The notes under the pieces: model-generated | The model's database searches: none | What the model was told of the DNA's origin: nothing | What the model saw: only the letters and a program-made list of their open reading frames with translations | Source: Lysobacteraceae bacterium PS02340 | Lineage (GTDB): Bacteria; Pseudomonadota; Gammaproteobacteria; Xanthomonadales; Xanthomonadaceae | Direction: 5' to 3' | Length of the DNA stretch: 64,000 bases | Assembly (NCBI GenBank): GCA_029959605.1 | Contig: JASCOC010000005.1 | Location: 62,001 to 126,000, forward strand | Part shown: positions 39,519-48,258 of the stretch, one piece after another | How the letters are laid out: each line of letters begins with the position of its first letter | Numbering within the stretch: the stretch's first letter is position 1 | Program-made: the position numbers and the translations under genes

Positions 39519-40745
39519 GTGACTGAACCGCTGTCCCCGTCGCCGATGCCGGCACTCGCCATCCGCGCGTTCACCGCGACCACCGCCCTCGGACGCGGCA
39601 CCGCCGCTCAGGCCACGGCGTTGCGTGAACGACGCGGTGGCCTGCGCCGCAATGATTTCGGCCCGACCCCGCTGCCGACCTGGATCGGCCGCGTCGAGGG
39701 CGTGGAAGACGCGCCGCTGCCGTCCGCACTGTCGCGCTGGGAATGCCGCAACAATCGCCTCGCCTGGCTGGCGCTGCAGCACGACGGCGTGCTCACCGCC
39801 CTCGACACGATGGTCGCGAAGTACGGTGCGGACCGCGTTGCGCTGGTCGTCGGCACGTCCACGTCGAGCATCGGCGCGAGCGAGGAGGCCTATGCGCGCG
39901 CGGATGCCGACGCCGACGGCGTCCGGCATTTTCCCGACGATCTCGCCCGCCCGATCGTGCACACCCCGCATTCGCTGGGCGATTTCCTGCAGCACGCCAC
40001 GGGCCTGCGCGGCCCCTGCATCACCGTCGCCACCGCCTGCTCGTCGAGCGCGAAGGTGTTCGCCCAGGCGGCGCGCATGATCGAAGCCGGTCTCGTCGAT
40101 GCGGCCCTGGTCGGCGGCGTCGACACCCTGTGCGGCAGCGTTTTGTTCGGCTTCAACGCGCTCGGCCTGGTGTCGACCGAGCGGTGCCGTCCATTCGACG
40201 CGACGCGCGACGGCCTGTCGCTCGGCGAGGCCGGCGGATTCGCCGTGCTCGAGCGCGCTGCCACCGGCGATACCGGCCTGCAGTTGCGCGGTTACGGCGA
40301 ATCCAGCGATGCGCACCACATGTCGGCGCCGCATCCCGAGGGCCTCGGCGCGACGCTGGCGATGCGCGGCGCGCTGGATCGCGCCGGTGTCGAACCGGCG
40401 GACGTCGGCTATCTGAACCTGCATGGCACATCGACGCCGGCCAACGATTCGGTCGAAGCGCGCGCGGTCGATGCGCTGTTCCCGGCCACGCTGCACGCCA
40501 GTTCGACCAAAGGCTGGACCGGCCACACGCTCGGCGCGGCGGGCATCGTCGAATCGGTGTTCGCCCTGCTCGCGCTGGAGAACGGCCTGCTGCCGGGGAT
40601 TCTCGACAGCGCGGTGCGCGATCCCGCGTGCGGTCCGCAGATCCGCTTCGACAACGCGGAAGCGGACATCCGCTACGCGATGAACAATTCCTTCGGCTTC
40701 GGCGGCAACAACTGCTCGCTGGTGTTCGGCAAGGTGGCCGCATGA
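39519..40745 (+). CDS. beta-ketoacyl-ACP synthase of the aryl-polyene cluster
   Basis: A 408-residue FabF-like ketosynthase. The thiolase-fold triad is intact: Cys174 (TACSSS), His302 (LHGTSTPAND) and His336 (GWTGHTLGAAG), with Lys331 nearby. It would elongate the polyene chain by decarboxylative condensation with malonyl-ACP. Start: GTG 39519 has GGA upstream; ATG 39546 (MPALAIRAF) is the alternative. The very distant stop-free extension to 39477 is unlikely. It heads the rightward arm of the pigment cluster, and its stop overlaps the next start by 4 nt. The role rests on family and on the neighbouring chain-length-factor-like gene. Confidence 0.9.
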   Translation: MTEPLSPSPMPALAIRAFTATTALGRGTAAQATALRERRGGLRRNDFGPTPLPTWIGRVEGVEDAPLPSALSRWECRNNRLAWLALQHDGVLTALDTMVAKYGADRVALVVGTSTSSIGASEEAYARADADADGVRHFPDDLARPIVHTPHSLGDFLQHATGLRGPCITVATACSSSAKVFAQAARMIEAGLVDAALVGGVDTLCGSVLFGFNALGLVSTERCRPFDATRDGLSLGEAGGFAVLERAATGDTGLQLRGYGESSDAHHMSAPHPEGLGATLAMRGALDRAGVEPADVGYLNLHGTSTPANDSVEARAVDALFPATLHASSTKGWTGHTLGAAGIVESVFALLALENGLLPGILDSAVRDPACGPQIRFDNAEADIRYAMNNSFGFGGNNCSLVFGKVAA

Positions 40746-41563
40746 GCACGTCGGACATGTCGAGCGCGCTGACCGCGACGATCGCCGGCATCGGCTTCTG
40801 GACCGATGGTCTGCCGGACTGGGATGCCGCACGTGCGTTCGCACGCGACGGTACGCGCCCCGACGATGCGCCTGCGCGGCCCTCGCCGCAGCTGCTGGCG
40901 CCAAACGAACGCCGGCGCGCGCCGGGCTCGGTCGCGGTGGCGCTCGAAGTCGCGATGGCCGCGTGCCGCGATGCCGGCATCGCACCGGAGACGCTGCCGT
41001 CGGTGTTCGCCTCGACGCACGGCGATCTGGGCATCACCGATTACATGTGCGACACGCTGGCGACCGATCCCACTGCGATCTCGCCGACGAAGTTCCACAA
41101 CTCCGTGCACAACGCCGCTGCGGGTTACTGGACCATCGGCGCGGGCTGCACGGAAGCGACAACTGCACTCAGCGCCTACGACGCCACGTTCGCCCAAGGT
41201 CTGCTGGAAGCGATGATGCAGCTCGCCACCGGCACCCCGGCGGTGCTGCTGGTCGCCTACGACACCGCCTCGGCGGGTCTGCTGGGCACGGTGACACACA
41301 GCGAAGGCCTGCTCGGCGCTGCGCTGGTGCTGATGCGTGACGGCACGGGTCCCCGCATCCGCGCGAGCCTGCGCGACGGCGCCGATCTCGAATCACCCGG
41401 CCCGCTCGGCACGCACGGCGAACGCAATGCGATGGCGCAGATGCTGCCACTGTTCGACGCGCTCGCCACTGGTGGATCGCGCGCCGTGCTGCGCGCCGGT
41501 CCGCACCGCTCTCTGTCGCTCGAGATCGACGACACCACGCAGCCGGAGCCGGCGCATGGCTGA
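40742..41563 (+). CDS. ketosynthase partner, chain-length-factor-like (ketoacyl-synt_2)
   Basis: A 273-residue protein resembling the short beta-ketoacyl synthase N-terminal type (PF13723) found as ApeC-like subunits in aryl-polyene clusters. It lacks the usual Cys-His-His set: where the nucleophile would be, the chain reads GAGCTEATTALSAYD, and the C-terminal half of a full synthase is missing. Such proteins pair with the active ketosynthase encoded immediately upstream and may set chain length. Translation is coupled both ways: a 4-nt overlap with the ketosynthase and an 8-nt overlap with the glycosyltransferase gene. Subunit role is inferred from known clusters. Confidence 0.8.
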   Translation: MSTSDMSSALTATIAGIGFWTDGLPDWDAARAFARDGTRPDDAPARPSPQLLAPNERRRAPGSVAVALEVAMAACRDAGIAPETLPSVFASTHGDLGITDYMCDTLATDPTAISPTKFHNSVHNAAAGYWTIGAGCTEATTALSAYDATFAQGLLEAMMQLATGTPAVLLVAYDTASAGLLGTVTHSEGLLGAALVLMRDGTGPRIRASLRDGADLESPGPLGTHGERNAMAQMLPLFDALATGGSRAVLRAGPHRSLSLEIDDTTQPEPAHG

Positions 41564-42383
41564 GCACGCGCACCTGCATCGCGGCAATGTCGCGGTGGTG
41601 ATTCCGGCACTCAACGAAGCGCTGCGCATCGACGAGGTCGTCAGCGAAGCGCTGGCGTACAGCGAGCACGTGATCGTCGTCGACGACGGCTCCGACGACG
41701 CCACGCCCGACATCGTCGCCGCGCTGCCGGTCACGCTGCTGCGCCACCCGCGACGCATGGGCAAGGGGCAGGCCCTGCGCGACGGGTTCGCCGAAGCGCG
41801 ACGCCGCGGCTTCGCCGCGGTGGTCACGATGGACGGCGACGGCCAGCATCGCGCGAGCGACATCCCGCGCATGATCGAAGCCGCGAACCACCACCCGAAC
41901 TGCATCGTCAACGGCGCGCGCTTGAAGAAGCGCGGCACCCAGCCCTGGTACCGGCGGATCGGCAACGACTTCGGCGACTGGGGCATCGCCTGGGCCTGCG
42001 GCTTCCGCATGGTCGACACGCAGAGCGGGCAGCGGCTGTATCCGGCCTCGGTGCTCGCGCTCGACGACATTCCCGGCGAAGGCTTCGTGTTCGAAGCGCA
42101 GGTCCTGATCAGTGCCGCGCGCCGGCTCGGCTGCGGTGTGGTGTCGGTGCCGGTGGAGACGCGATACCACTGCGCGGATTCCGACGAACAGTTCCGCAAG
42201 AGCCATTTCCGCCTCTACCGCGACCTGAAACTGATCACCCTGCACGTGCTCGGGCAGGTGCTGACGCGTGGCGATCTGCTGCGCACCTGGCGGGCCAAGC
42301 GTGCGAATCCGCCGGTGATCTTCGATCCCGGCGCGACGCCCGACGCGATGCTCGCTTCCGAACCCATGCAAGGCGCCGGCTGA
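41556..42383 (+). CDS. family 2 glycosyltransferase
   Basis: A 275-residue GT-A fold enzyme. VVIPALNEALRI (residues about 14-25), VVDDGSDDATPDI (nucleotide binding), GKGQALRDGF and the metal-binding TMDGDGQH (Asp93/Asp95) are all visible. It has no obvious transmembrane segment, so it is cytoplasmic or peripheral, in the manner of dolichol-phosphate-mannose-synthase-like enzymes. In xanthomonadin-type clusters a glycosyltransferase of this sort probably attaches a sugar to the polyene or its lipid carrier; the donor and acceptor are unknown. It overlaps the genes on both sides, so belongs firmly to the rightward operon. Confidence 0.88.
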   Translation: MAEHAHLHRGNVAVVIPALNEALRIDEVVSEALAYSEHVIVVDDGSDDATPDIVAALPVTLLRHPRRMGKGQALRDGFAEARRRGFAAVVTMDGDGQHRASDIPRMIEAANHHPNCIVNGARLKKRGTQPWYRRIGNDFGDWGIAWACGFRMVDTQSGQRLYPASVLALDDIPGEGFVFEAQVLISAARRLGCGVVSVPVETRYHCADSDEQFRKSHFRLYRDLKLITLHVLGQVLTRGDLLRTWRAKRANPPVIFDPGATPDAMLASEPMQGAG

Positions 42384-44008
42384 TGCAGACCACGACCCGT
42401 ACCGATGTCGCGATTCTCGGCGGCGGGCTCGCCGGGCTCACCCTCGCATTGCAGTTGCGCCAGCGCGACCCCGACTGCGCGGTCACCGTCATCGAACGCC
42501 GCGCGCATCCGGTGCGCGAAGCCGCGCACAAGGTCGGCGAGTCCACGGTCGAGATCGGTGCGCATTACCTGGCCAAGGTGCTGGGCCTGGAAGCGCATCT
42601 GGAAAGCGAACAGATCCGCAAGTTCGGCTTCCGCTTCTTCTTCTCCGAAGGCAGCCACGCGATCGACCAGTGCACCGAGCTCGGCGTGAGCCGGTTGCTG
42701 CCGACACCGTCGTGGCAGATCGACCGCGGCCGGTTCGAGAACTTCCTCGGCGAACGCGCGCGCGCACTCGGCGTGCAGTTCGAAGACGCCGCCGTGGTGC
42801 GCGAACTGACGATGGCCGGCGACGGCGCCGACGATCACGTCGTCGCGTTCGAGCGCGACGGCGCGATGCACACCTTGCACAGCCGCTGGCTGATCGATGC
42901 CAGCGGCCGCGCAGGTCTGCTCAAGCGCAAGCTCGATCTCGCCCAGCCCAACGACCACGACGCCAATGCGGTGTGGTGGCGCGTGGACGGCACCATCGAT
43001 CCCAATGCGTGGTCGCAGGACGCGGGCTGGCTGCAGCGCTGCGATCCACCGGACCGCTGGCGCTCGACCAACCACATGTGCGGCCCGGGCTACTGGTTCT
43101 GGCTGATTCCGCTGGCCTCGGGGTCGCATTCGCTGGGCATCGTCTGCGACGCGAAGATGCATCCGCTCGAGACGATGAACACCCACGCGAAAGCGATGGA
43201 CTGGCTGCGCACGCATCAGCCGCAGGTCGCCGCCACGCTCGACCGCAGCGAGCACACGCTGCAGGATTTCCTGTTCCTGCGGCACTTCTCCTACGGCTGC
43301 AAGCAGGTGTTCTCGCGCGAGCGCTGGGCGCTGACCGGCGAGGCCGGGCTGTTCCTCGATCCGTTCTATTCGCCGGGCACCGACTTCATCGCGATCGGCA
43401 ACACCTACATCTGTGACCTGATCGGCAAGGACCGCGCGGGCACCGATTTCCGGCCCTACGTCGCGCTGTACCAGCAGCTCTATTTCTCGTTCTACGAGAA
43501 CACGCTGACGCTCTACCAGGACCAGTACCCGCTGTTCGGCGACGAGCAGGTCATGCCGGTCAAGGTGATCTGGGATTACACGTATTACTGGTCGCTGCTG
43601 ACGCCGCTCTTCTTCGCCGACCGCCTGACCAGCATGGCGGTGCTCGGCCGCCTGCGTCCTGCGTTCACCGAAGCAAGCGCGCTCAATCTCGCCCTGCAGC
43701 AGCTGTTGCGCGAATGGGGTCGCCGCAACGGCGACGGCGCCGCGTCCGGCGCGCGTCTGCTCGACCAGTCCGAGATCGGCTGGTTCCGCGCGATGAACGC
43801 CGCGCTCGACGACGTACTCGACGACGACGCGTTGGTCGCGCGCATCGAGGACAACGTGGCACGCATGCGCTGGCTGGCGGCCGAGATCCTGCAGCACGCA
43901 CGCAGCGCACATGCGGATATCGACGACTTCGGCCTGACCACGCTGCTCGGCGACGCACCGGCCACGCCGGCATCGCTGGCCACGCTCTGGTACGCCGACG
44001 CGGCCTGA
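42383..44008 (+). CDS. flavin-dependent halogenase-type protein of the pigment cluster, copy 1
   Basis: The 541-residue product starts with the FAD fold ILGGGLAGL (11-19) and HKVGEST (49-55). The position of the halogenase catalytic Lys is occupied (Lys80, IRKFGF). The WxWxIP signature reads WFWLIP (238-243), and FLDPFYSPG matches the FxxPxxSxG pattern that separates halogenases from monooxygenases. Xanthomonadins are brominated aryl polyenes, so ring bromination is the most likely task. A C-terminal region of about 150 residues beyond the core is helical. The ATG shares its A with the preceding stop. About two thirds of its residues appear to match the following gene, so the pair is a tandem duplication. 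Confidence 0.85.
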   Translation: MQTTTRTDVAILGGGLAGLTLALQLRQRDPDCAVTVIERRAHPVREAAHKVGESTVEIGAHYLAKVLGLEAHLESEQIRKFGFRFFFSEGSHAIDQCTELGVSRLLPTPSWQIDRGRFENFLGERARALGVQFEDAAVVRELTMAGDGADDHVVAFERDGAMHTLHSRWLIDASGRAGLLKRKLDLAQPNDHDANAVWWRVDGTIDPNAWSQDAGWLQRCDPPDRWRSTNHMCGPGYWFWLIPLASGSHSLGIVCDAKMHPLETMNTHAKAMDWLRTHQPQVAATLDRSEHTLQDFLFLRHFSYGCKQVFSRERWALTGEAGLFLDPFYSPGTDFIAIGNTYICDLIGKDRAGTDFRPYVALYQQLYFSFYENTLTLYQDQYPLFGDEQVMPVKVIWDYTYYWSLLTPLFFADRLTSMAVLGRLRPAFTEASALNLALQQLLREWGRRNGDGAASGARLLDQSEIGWFRAMNAALDDVLDDDALVARIEDNVARMRWLAAEILQHARSAHADIDDFGLTTLLGDAPATPASLATLWYADAA

Positions 44009-44054
44009 GCGGGCTCATCGAACACATTCCATCCGCACGAGGCACCGTCACCGC

Positions 44055-45716
44055 ATGAATCCAGGCACTGCGCACACTTCCGGCGGCGATGCCCGCGCCG
44101 ATGTCGTCATCCTCGGCGGTGGCCTCGCCGGGCTCACGCTCGCCCTGCAGCTGCGCCAGCGCGAGCCCACGCTGTCGGTGACGGTGATCGAACGTCGCGC
44201 GCATCCGGTCCGCGAAGCAGCGCACAAGGTCGGCGAATCGACGGTCGAGATCGGCGCGCATTACTTCGCCGACGTGCTGGGGCTGCGCGACCATCTGGAA
44301 GCCGAGCAGGTGCGCAAGTACGGCCTGCGTTATTTCTTCACCGATCGCGAATACGACGTGCAGGCCTGCAGCGAGATGGGCGTCAGCAAGCTGCTGCCCA
44401 CCCCGTCGTGGCAGCTCGACCGGGGTCGTTTCGAGAACTTCCTCGGCGACCGCGCACGCGAGATGGGCGTGGATTTCCGCGACGAGGCGGTCGTGCGCAC
44501 GCTGGACCTGTCCGAGACCGATGCGCCGCATTCGGTCGCCTTCGATCACGCCGGCGAGCGCCGGACGCTGGAAGCGCGCTGGGTCGTCGACGCCTCGGGC
44601 CGCGCCGGCCTGATCAAGCGCAAGCTCGGTCTGGCGATGGCCAACGACCACGACTGCAATGCGGTGTGGTGGCGCATCGACGGCCAGTCGGATCTCGACC
44701 AGTGGTCCGACGATCCGCAGTGGCGCGACCGCTTCACGCCGGCGCGCCGGGTGAACTCGACCAACCACATGTGCGGCCCGGGCTACTGGTTCTGGCTGAT
44801 CCCGCTGGCCTCGGGCTCACATTCGCTGGGCATCGTCTGCGACGCGAAGATGCATCCGCTCGAGACCATGAATACCTTCGACAAGGCGATGGACTGGCTG
44901 CGCACGCACCAGCCGCGCGTGCACGAAGCGCTCGACAAGCCCGAGTACACGCTGCAGGACTTCCTGTTCCTGCGCCACTTCTCGCACGGCTGCAAGCAGG
45001 TGTATTCCAGGCACCGCTGGGCGCTGACTGGCGAGGCCGGCCTGTTCCTCGATCCGTTCTATTCGCCGGGCAGCGACTTCATCGCGATCAGCAACACCTA
45101 CGTCTGCGAACTGATCGGCAAGGACCGCGCGGGCGAAGACATCGCGCCGTATGCCGACATCTACCAGCAGCTGTACTTCTCGTTCTACGAGAACACGCTG
45201 ACGCTCTACCAAGACCAGTACCCGATCTTCGGCCACCCGCAGGTCATGCCGATCAAGGTGCTGTGGGATTACGTGTACTACTGGGCGCTGCTGGCACCGC
45301 TGTTCTTCAGCCGCCGCCAGGCCGATCTGTCGATCCTCGCCAGGCTCAAGCCGGCGTTCGCCGAGGGCCGTGCACTGAATCTGGCGATGCAGGCGCTGAT
45401 GCGCGAATGGGGCACGCGCGATGCGACCCCGGATCTGCGCGAAGCACGCGCCTACGACCAGTACGAGGTCGCGTGGTGCCGCGAAATGAACGGTGGGCTG
45501 ACCGACGAGCTCGACGACGCCGCCTATCTCGCCCGCACCCAGCGTTCGATGGCCGCGATGCGCCAGCTGGCGTCGGAAGTGCTCGCGCTCGCGCGCGCCG
45601 CGATTCCGGACATCGGTGACCACGGCCTCGATGCGTTGCTGGCGAAACACGAGGGCAGCGCACAGGCCCCGATGCTGCCGGCGCACTGGTTCGCGCCCGT
45701 TGCCGAAGCTGCCTGA
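44055..45716 (+). CDS. flavin-dependent halogenase-type protein of the pigment cluster, copy 2
   Basis: A 553-residue paralogue of the preceding protein, co-linear over its whole length including the C-terminal helical region. ILGGGLAGL (19-27), HKVGEST, Lys88 (VRKYGL) at the catalytic Lys position, WFWLIP (245-250) and FLDPFYSPG are all kept, so both copies look active. The N terminus is about eight residues longer. Differences cluster in the region just after the Lys and in the C-terminal third, where substrate contacts may lie. It sits 46 nt after copy 1 without a terminator. Two retained copies may act on different ring positions or intermediates; that is inference. Confidence 0.85.
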   Translation: MNPGTAHTSGGDARADVVILGGGLAGLTLALQLRQREPTLSVTVIERRAHPVREAAHKVGESTVEIGAHYFADVLGLRDHLEAEQVRKYGLRYFFTDREYDVQACSEMGVSKLLPTPSWQLDRGRFENFLGDRAREMGVDFRDEAVVRTLDLSETDAPHSVAFDHAGERRTLEARWVVDASGRAGLIKRKLGLAMANDHDCNAVWWRIDGQSDLDQWSDDPQWRDRFTPARRVNSTNHMCGPGYWFWLIPLASGSHSLGIVCDAKMHPLETMNTFDKAMDWLRTHQPRVHEALDKPEYTLQDFLFLRHFSHGCKQVYSRHRWALTGEAGLFLDPFYSPGSDFIAISNTYVCELIGKDRAGEDIAPYADIYQQLYFSFYENTLTLYQDQYPIFGHPQVMPIKVLWDYVYYWALLAPLFFSRRQADLSILARLKPAFAEGRALNLAMQALMREWGTRDATPDLREARAYDQYEVAWCREMNGGLTDELDDAAYLARTQRSMAAMRQLASEVLALARAAIPDIGDHGLDALLAKHEGSAQAPMLPAHWFAPVAEAA

Positions 45717-45781
45717 GCCGTCGATGATTGCGGCTGCGCGGGCGGGATGGCCGCATTGAACACCCGGGGACCTGCGCGGCG

Positions 45782-47032
45782 ATGACGACCCTCCTGCTGC
45801 TCCAGCTGGCCGTGATCCTCGTGGCCGCACGCGCCTGCGGCTGGGTGCTGAAGTACTTCGGACAGCCGCCGGTGATCGGCGAAATGACCGCCGGCCTGCT
45901 GCTCGGGCCGGTGGTGTTCGGCGCGATGCTGCCGGACGTGCACGCCGCACTGTTTCCGGCCGCATCGCTGCCGCCGCTGTCGGCGCTGGCGACCGTGGGC
46001 CTGGTGCTCTTCATGTTCATCATCGGCGCCGAACTGCGTTCGGTCGAAGGCACGCGCGCGCAGGTTCGCGCCGCGAGTCTGGTCGGCGTGCTCGGCATCT
46101 CGCTGCCGCTGGCGCTGGGCCTGGCGATCTCCCCGTGGCTGTATCCGCGTTTCGCACCCGAGGGACTGGGCTTCTGGCCGTTCGCGCTGTTCATCGCCGC
46201 GGCGATGTCGGTGACCGCGTTCCCGGTGCTCGCGCGCATCCTCAAGGATCGCAACCTCACCCAGACCCGCGCCGGCCGCCTCGCGCTGAGCGCGGCGATC
46301 ATCGACGACGGCTTCGTCTGGATCTTCCTCGCACTGGTGCTGACCATCGGCGGCGCGCATCGCGGCCCGGGTGTCGGCACGGTCGCCGCGGGCGCGGTGG
46401 TGCTGGTCGCGGTCGCGTTCCTGGTGCTCAAGCCGCTGTACGCGTGGATCCTGAGACGCGGCTGCGACGCCGACGGCGCGCCGACTCGCGGCACGCTGGT
46501 GGCGATCCTGATCGGTCTGGTCTGTTGCGCGGCGTTCGCCGAGGCCATCAGCCTGCACGCGGTGTTCGGCGCGTTCGTCTTCGGCGTCTGCCTGCCGCGC
46601 GACAACCGCCTGCTGCATCACCTGGCCAAGGCGTTCGAACCGGTGTCGATGCTGCTGCTGATGCCGATCGTGTTCGCGCTCGCCGGTCTCAACACCACGT
46701 CCGAAGCCTTCGTCGGCGCGGGGCTCGGCGCGTTCGGCCTGATCCTGCTGGTGGCGATCGCCGGCAAGATGATCGGCGGCACGCTGGGCGCGCGGCTGTC
46801 GGGCTACGACTGGCGCGACAGCCTGTCGGTGGGCTCGCTGATCAACGCGCGTGGCCTGATGGAACTGGTGGTGCTGAAGATCGGCCTCGACGCCGGCCTG
46901 ATCGGGCAGGAACTGTTCACCCTGATGTTCGGCATGACCTTGGTCACGACGGTCATGACCTCGCCGCTGCTGTCGCTGTGGAACCGGCGCACCGCGGACG
47001 CCGACGCGCTCGACCACACGCGCGCGCACTGA
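45782..47032 (+). CDS. cation/proton antiporter, CPA2 family
   Basis: The product is 416 residues from ATG 45782, with about 12 transmembrane helices. Family blocks are the first two helices ending in PPVIGEMTAGLLLGP, SVTAFPVLARILKDR (helix 4-5 region), SAAIIDDGFVWIF with the acidic pair expected to bind the cation, and LINARGLMELVVL near the end. There is no KTN/RCK regulatory domain, so the protein is shorter than KefB. It would exchange Na+ or K+ for H+ in the inner membrane. It lies 65 nt after the halogenase pair on the same strand; a link to pigment function is possible but unproven. Confidence 0.88.
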   Translation: MTTLLLLQLAVILVAARACGWVLKYFGQPPVIGEMTAGLLLGPVVFGAMLPDVHAALFPAASLPPLSALATVGLVLFMFIIGAELRSVEGTRAQVRAASLVGVLGISLPLALGLAISPWLYPRFAPEGLGFWPFALFIAAAMSVTAFPVLARILKDRNLTQTRAGRLALSAAIIDDGFVWIFLALVLTIGGAHRGPGVGTVAAGAVVLVAVAFLVLKPLYAWILRRGCDADGAPTRGTLVAILIGLVCCAAFAEAISLHAVFGAFVFGVCLPRDNRLLHHLAKAFEPVSMLLLMPIVFALAGLNTTSEAFVGAGLGAFGLILLVAIAGKMIGGTLGARLSGYDWRDSLSVGSLINARGLMELVVLKIGLDAGLIGQELFTLMFGMTLVTTVMTSPLLSLWNRRTADADALDHTRAH

Positions 47033-47073
47033 ACGCGTCATCGCGCCGCGCATCGCGGATGCCACATACGAAA

Positions 47074-47099
47074 ACGCCGGCCGCTTCCGCGGCAGGCGT
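47074..47099 (-). terminator. rho-independent terminator of the leftward pigment arm
   Basis: ACGCCGGCCGC and GCGGCAGGCGT pair with one mismatch around TTCC. On the minus strand the stem is followed by TTTTCG, and it lies 20 nt beyond the last leftward gene. It may also end the antiporter transcript from the other side. Confidence 0.6.
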
Positions 47100-47119
47100 C
47101 GTCTACGGCATCGCCTGAC

Positions 47120-47602
47120 TCAGCGTGCCGGCGGCACCGCCGGCGCAGGCGCGGGCATGGAGTCGGCCGGCGGCGGATTCGCCACCCAGATCGCAACGCC
47201 GCTGGCGTACTTCTGCTGCGGGCTGATGTCGACGCCCACGCCGGCAGACGAGAACGAACGGCCACCGCCGCGTCCGACGCCGCCGCCCACGCTGACGCCG
47301 CCACTGCGGTAACCGTCGGCCGTGCCCTGGAACAACACACCGTTGGCACCGAGCTTGGCGGCTTCGTTGCGCAGTTTCTGCAGCACTGAGTCGACCTTGT
47401 TCTGCTCGCCGTAGGTCAGCGCGCCACTGCTGGTGTTGAGGATCGCGATCTCCTCGTACTGGCCCGGCGGCGGACCGTGATAGATGCGCACCTGCGACGG
47501 ATCGATCGGCGCACGCGGCGTGCCGGTCAACACATGGGAACTGGCGCAGCCGGCGAGCAGGCCGACGCCGAGCAACAACGGAAGCAGACGGGAGACGCGC
47601 AT
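47120..47602 (-). CDS. small lipoprotein of unknown function
   Basis: The product is 160 residues from ATG 47602 (GAGG upstream). The lipobox is LLAGC (Cys 19). A folded part follows: VRIYHGPPPGQYEEIAIL, then a helix rich in charged residues (KVDSVLQKLRNEAAKLG) and ANGVLFQG. The pattern (YEEIA, then a helix of paired leucines, then GANGV) resembles heavy-metal-binding/YbjQ- or DUF4156-like small domains, but I cannot name the family. A glycine-rich stretch of about 25 residues (GGVSVGGGVGRGGG) and a Pro/Ala tail make up the rest. It is the last gene of the leftward run. Confidence 0.65.
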   Translation of the reverse strand: MRVSRLLPLLLGVGLLAGCASSHVLTGTPRAPIDPSQVRIYHGPPPGQYEEIAILNTSSGALTYGEQNKVDSVLQKLRNEAAKLGANGVLFQGTADGYRSGGVSVGGGVGRGGGRSFSSAGVGVDISPQQKYASGVAIWVANPPPADSMPAPAPAVPPAR

Positions 47603-47732
47603 CGGGGAATCCTCGTGGCGGGTGCAGGAATGATGCGACTGCCGGCGTGAATCCGGATTCATGGCGCTGAAGGGCAACTGGACGCGCAACGCGGGTGGTG
47701 AATCCTTACTCCGGGCACGCCCGAAGCAGGCG

Positions 47733-48227
47733 TCAGCCGCCCTGCCCGATCCGCGCGCCGTCCACAGGATTCCGCAGCCAGCGCTTGATGTGCCAGGTCA
47801 GCGCGCGGAAGTTCGAATTCATCTGGAAACAGCCGCTGGTCAGCCCGCCGCCCCGGCCCTGCATGACGCCGTTGAAACCGGAGACGCGCGTGCCGTCCTG
47901 GTACAGTGCGCCGCGCACGCGCAGGGTCTGGGTGTGTTCGATGAACCAGTTGCCGCCCCAGATCGCATCGACGATCTCGACCTTCAGCACCCGGCCGTGC
48001 ATGTCCGCCAGCGGCGCCTGCGCCGGCTCGGCGACCTTGCGCAGTTCCCGGATCAGCGCGGTGTTGAAGTTGCCGGCGACGTCGCAGTTGTCGAGGATCT
48101 CGGCATCGATGTCGGCGCCGTCGACGACGGTCACCGGCACCTGCAGCCGGATCCTGTCGGCCGCCGATGCATCGCTGCTGACGGAGGCGCCTGCAACGAG
48201 CAGACAGATCAGGACGAACACGCGCAT
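47733..48227 (-). CDS. exported protein of unknown function, 164 residues
   Basis: The start at 48227 is set by AAGGAG 7 nt upstream and by a clear signal peptide (cleavage near DASAAD, residue about 23). The mature protein has two cysteines (DNCDVAG and TSGCFQM) that could form a disulfide, and conserved-looking aromatic segments WGGNWFIEHTQTLRVRG and ALTWHIKRWL. I do not recognise the family. It lies 31 nt after the FabG-like gene on the same strand, inside the leftward pigment arm, so a periplasmic role in pigment handling is possible. Nothing in the sequence proves it. Confidence 0.65.
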   Translation of the reverse strand: MRVFVLICLLVAGASVSSDASAADRIRLQVPVTVVDGADIDAEILDNCDVAGNFNTALIRELRKVAEPAQAPLADMHGRVLKVEIVDAIWGGNWFIEHTQTLRVRGALYQDGTRVSGFNGVMQGRGGGLTSGCFQMNSNFRALTWHIKRWLRNPVDGARIGQGG

Positions 48228-48258
48228 GAGGAACTCCTTGTCTTCAGACGCGGCAGGC

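Noticed and set aside
40742-41563. Treating the second ketosynthase-like gene as a frameshifted full-length synthase
   Set aside because: It is short but has clean coupled starts and stops on both sides and matches the known short ketoacyl-synt_2 type, so truncation by mutation is not needed to explain it.
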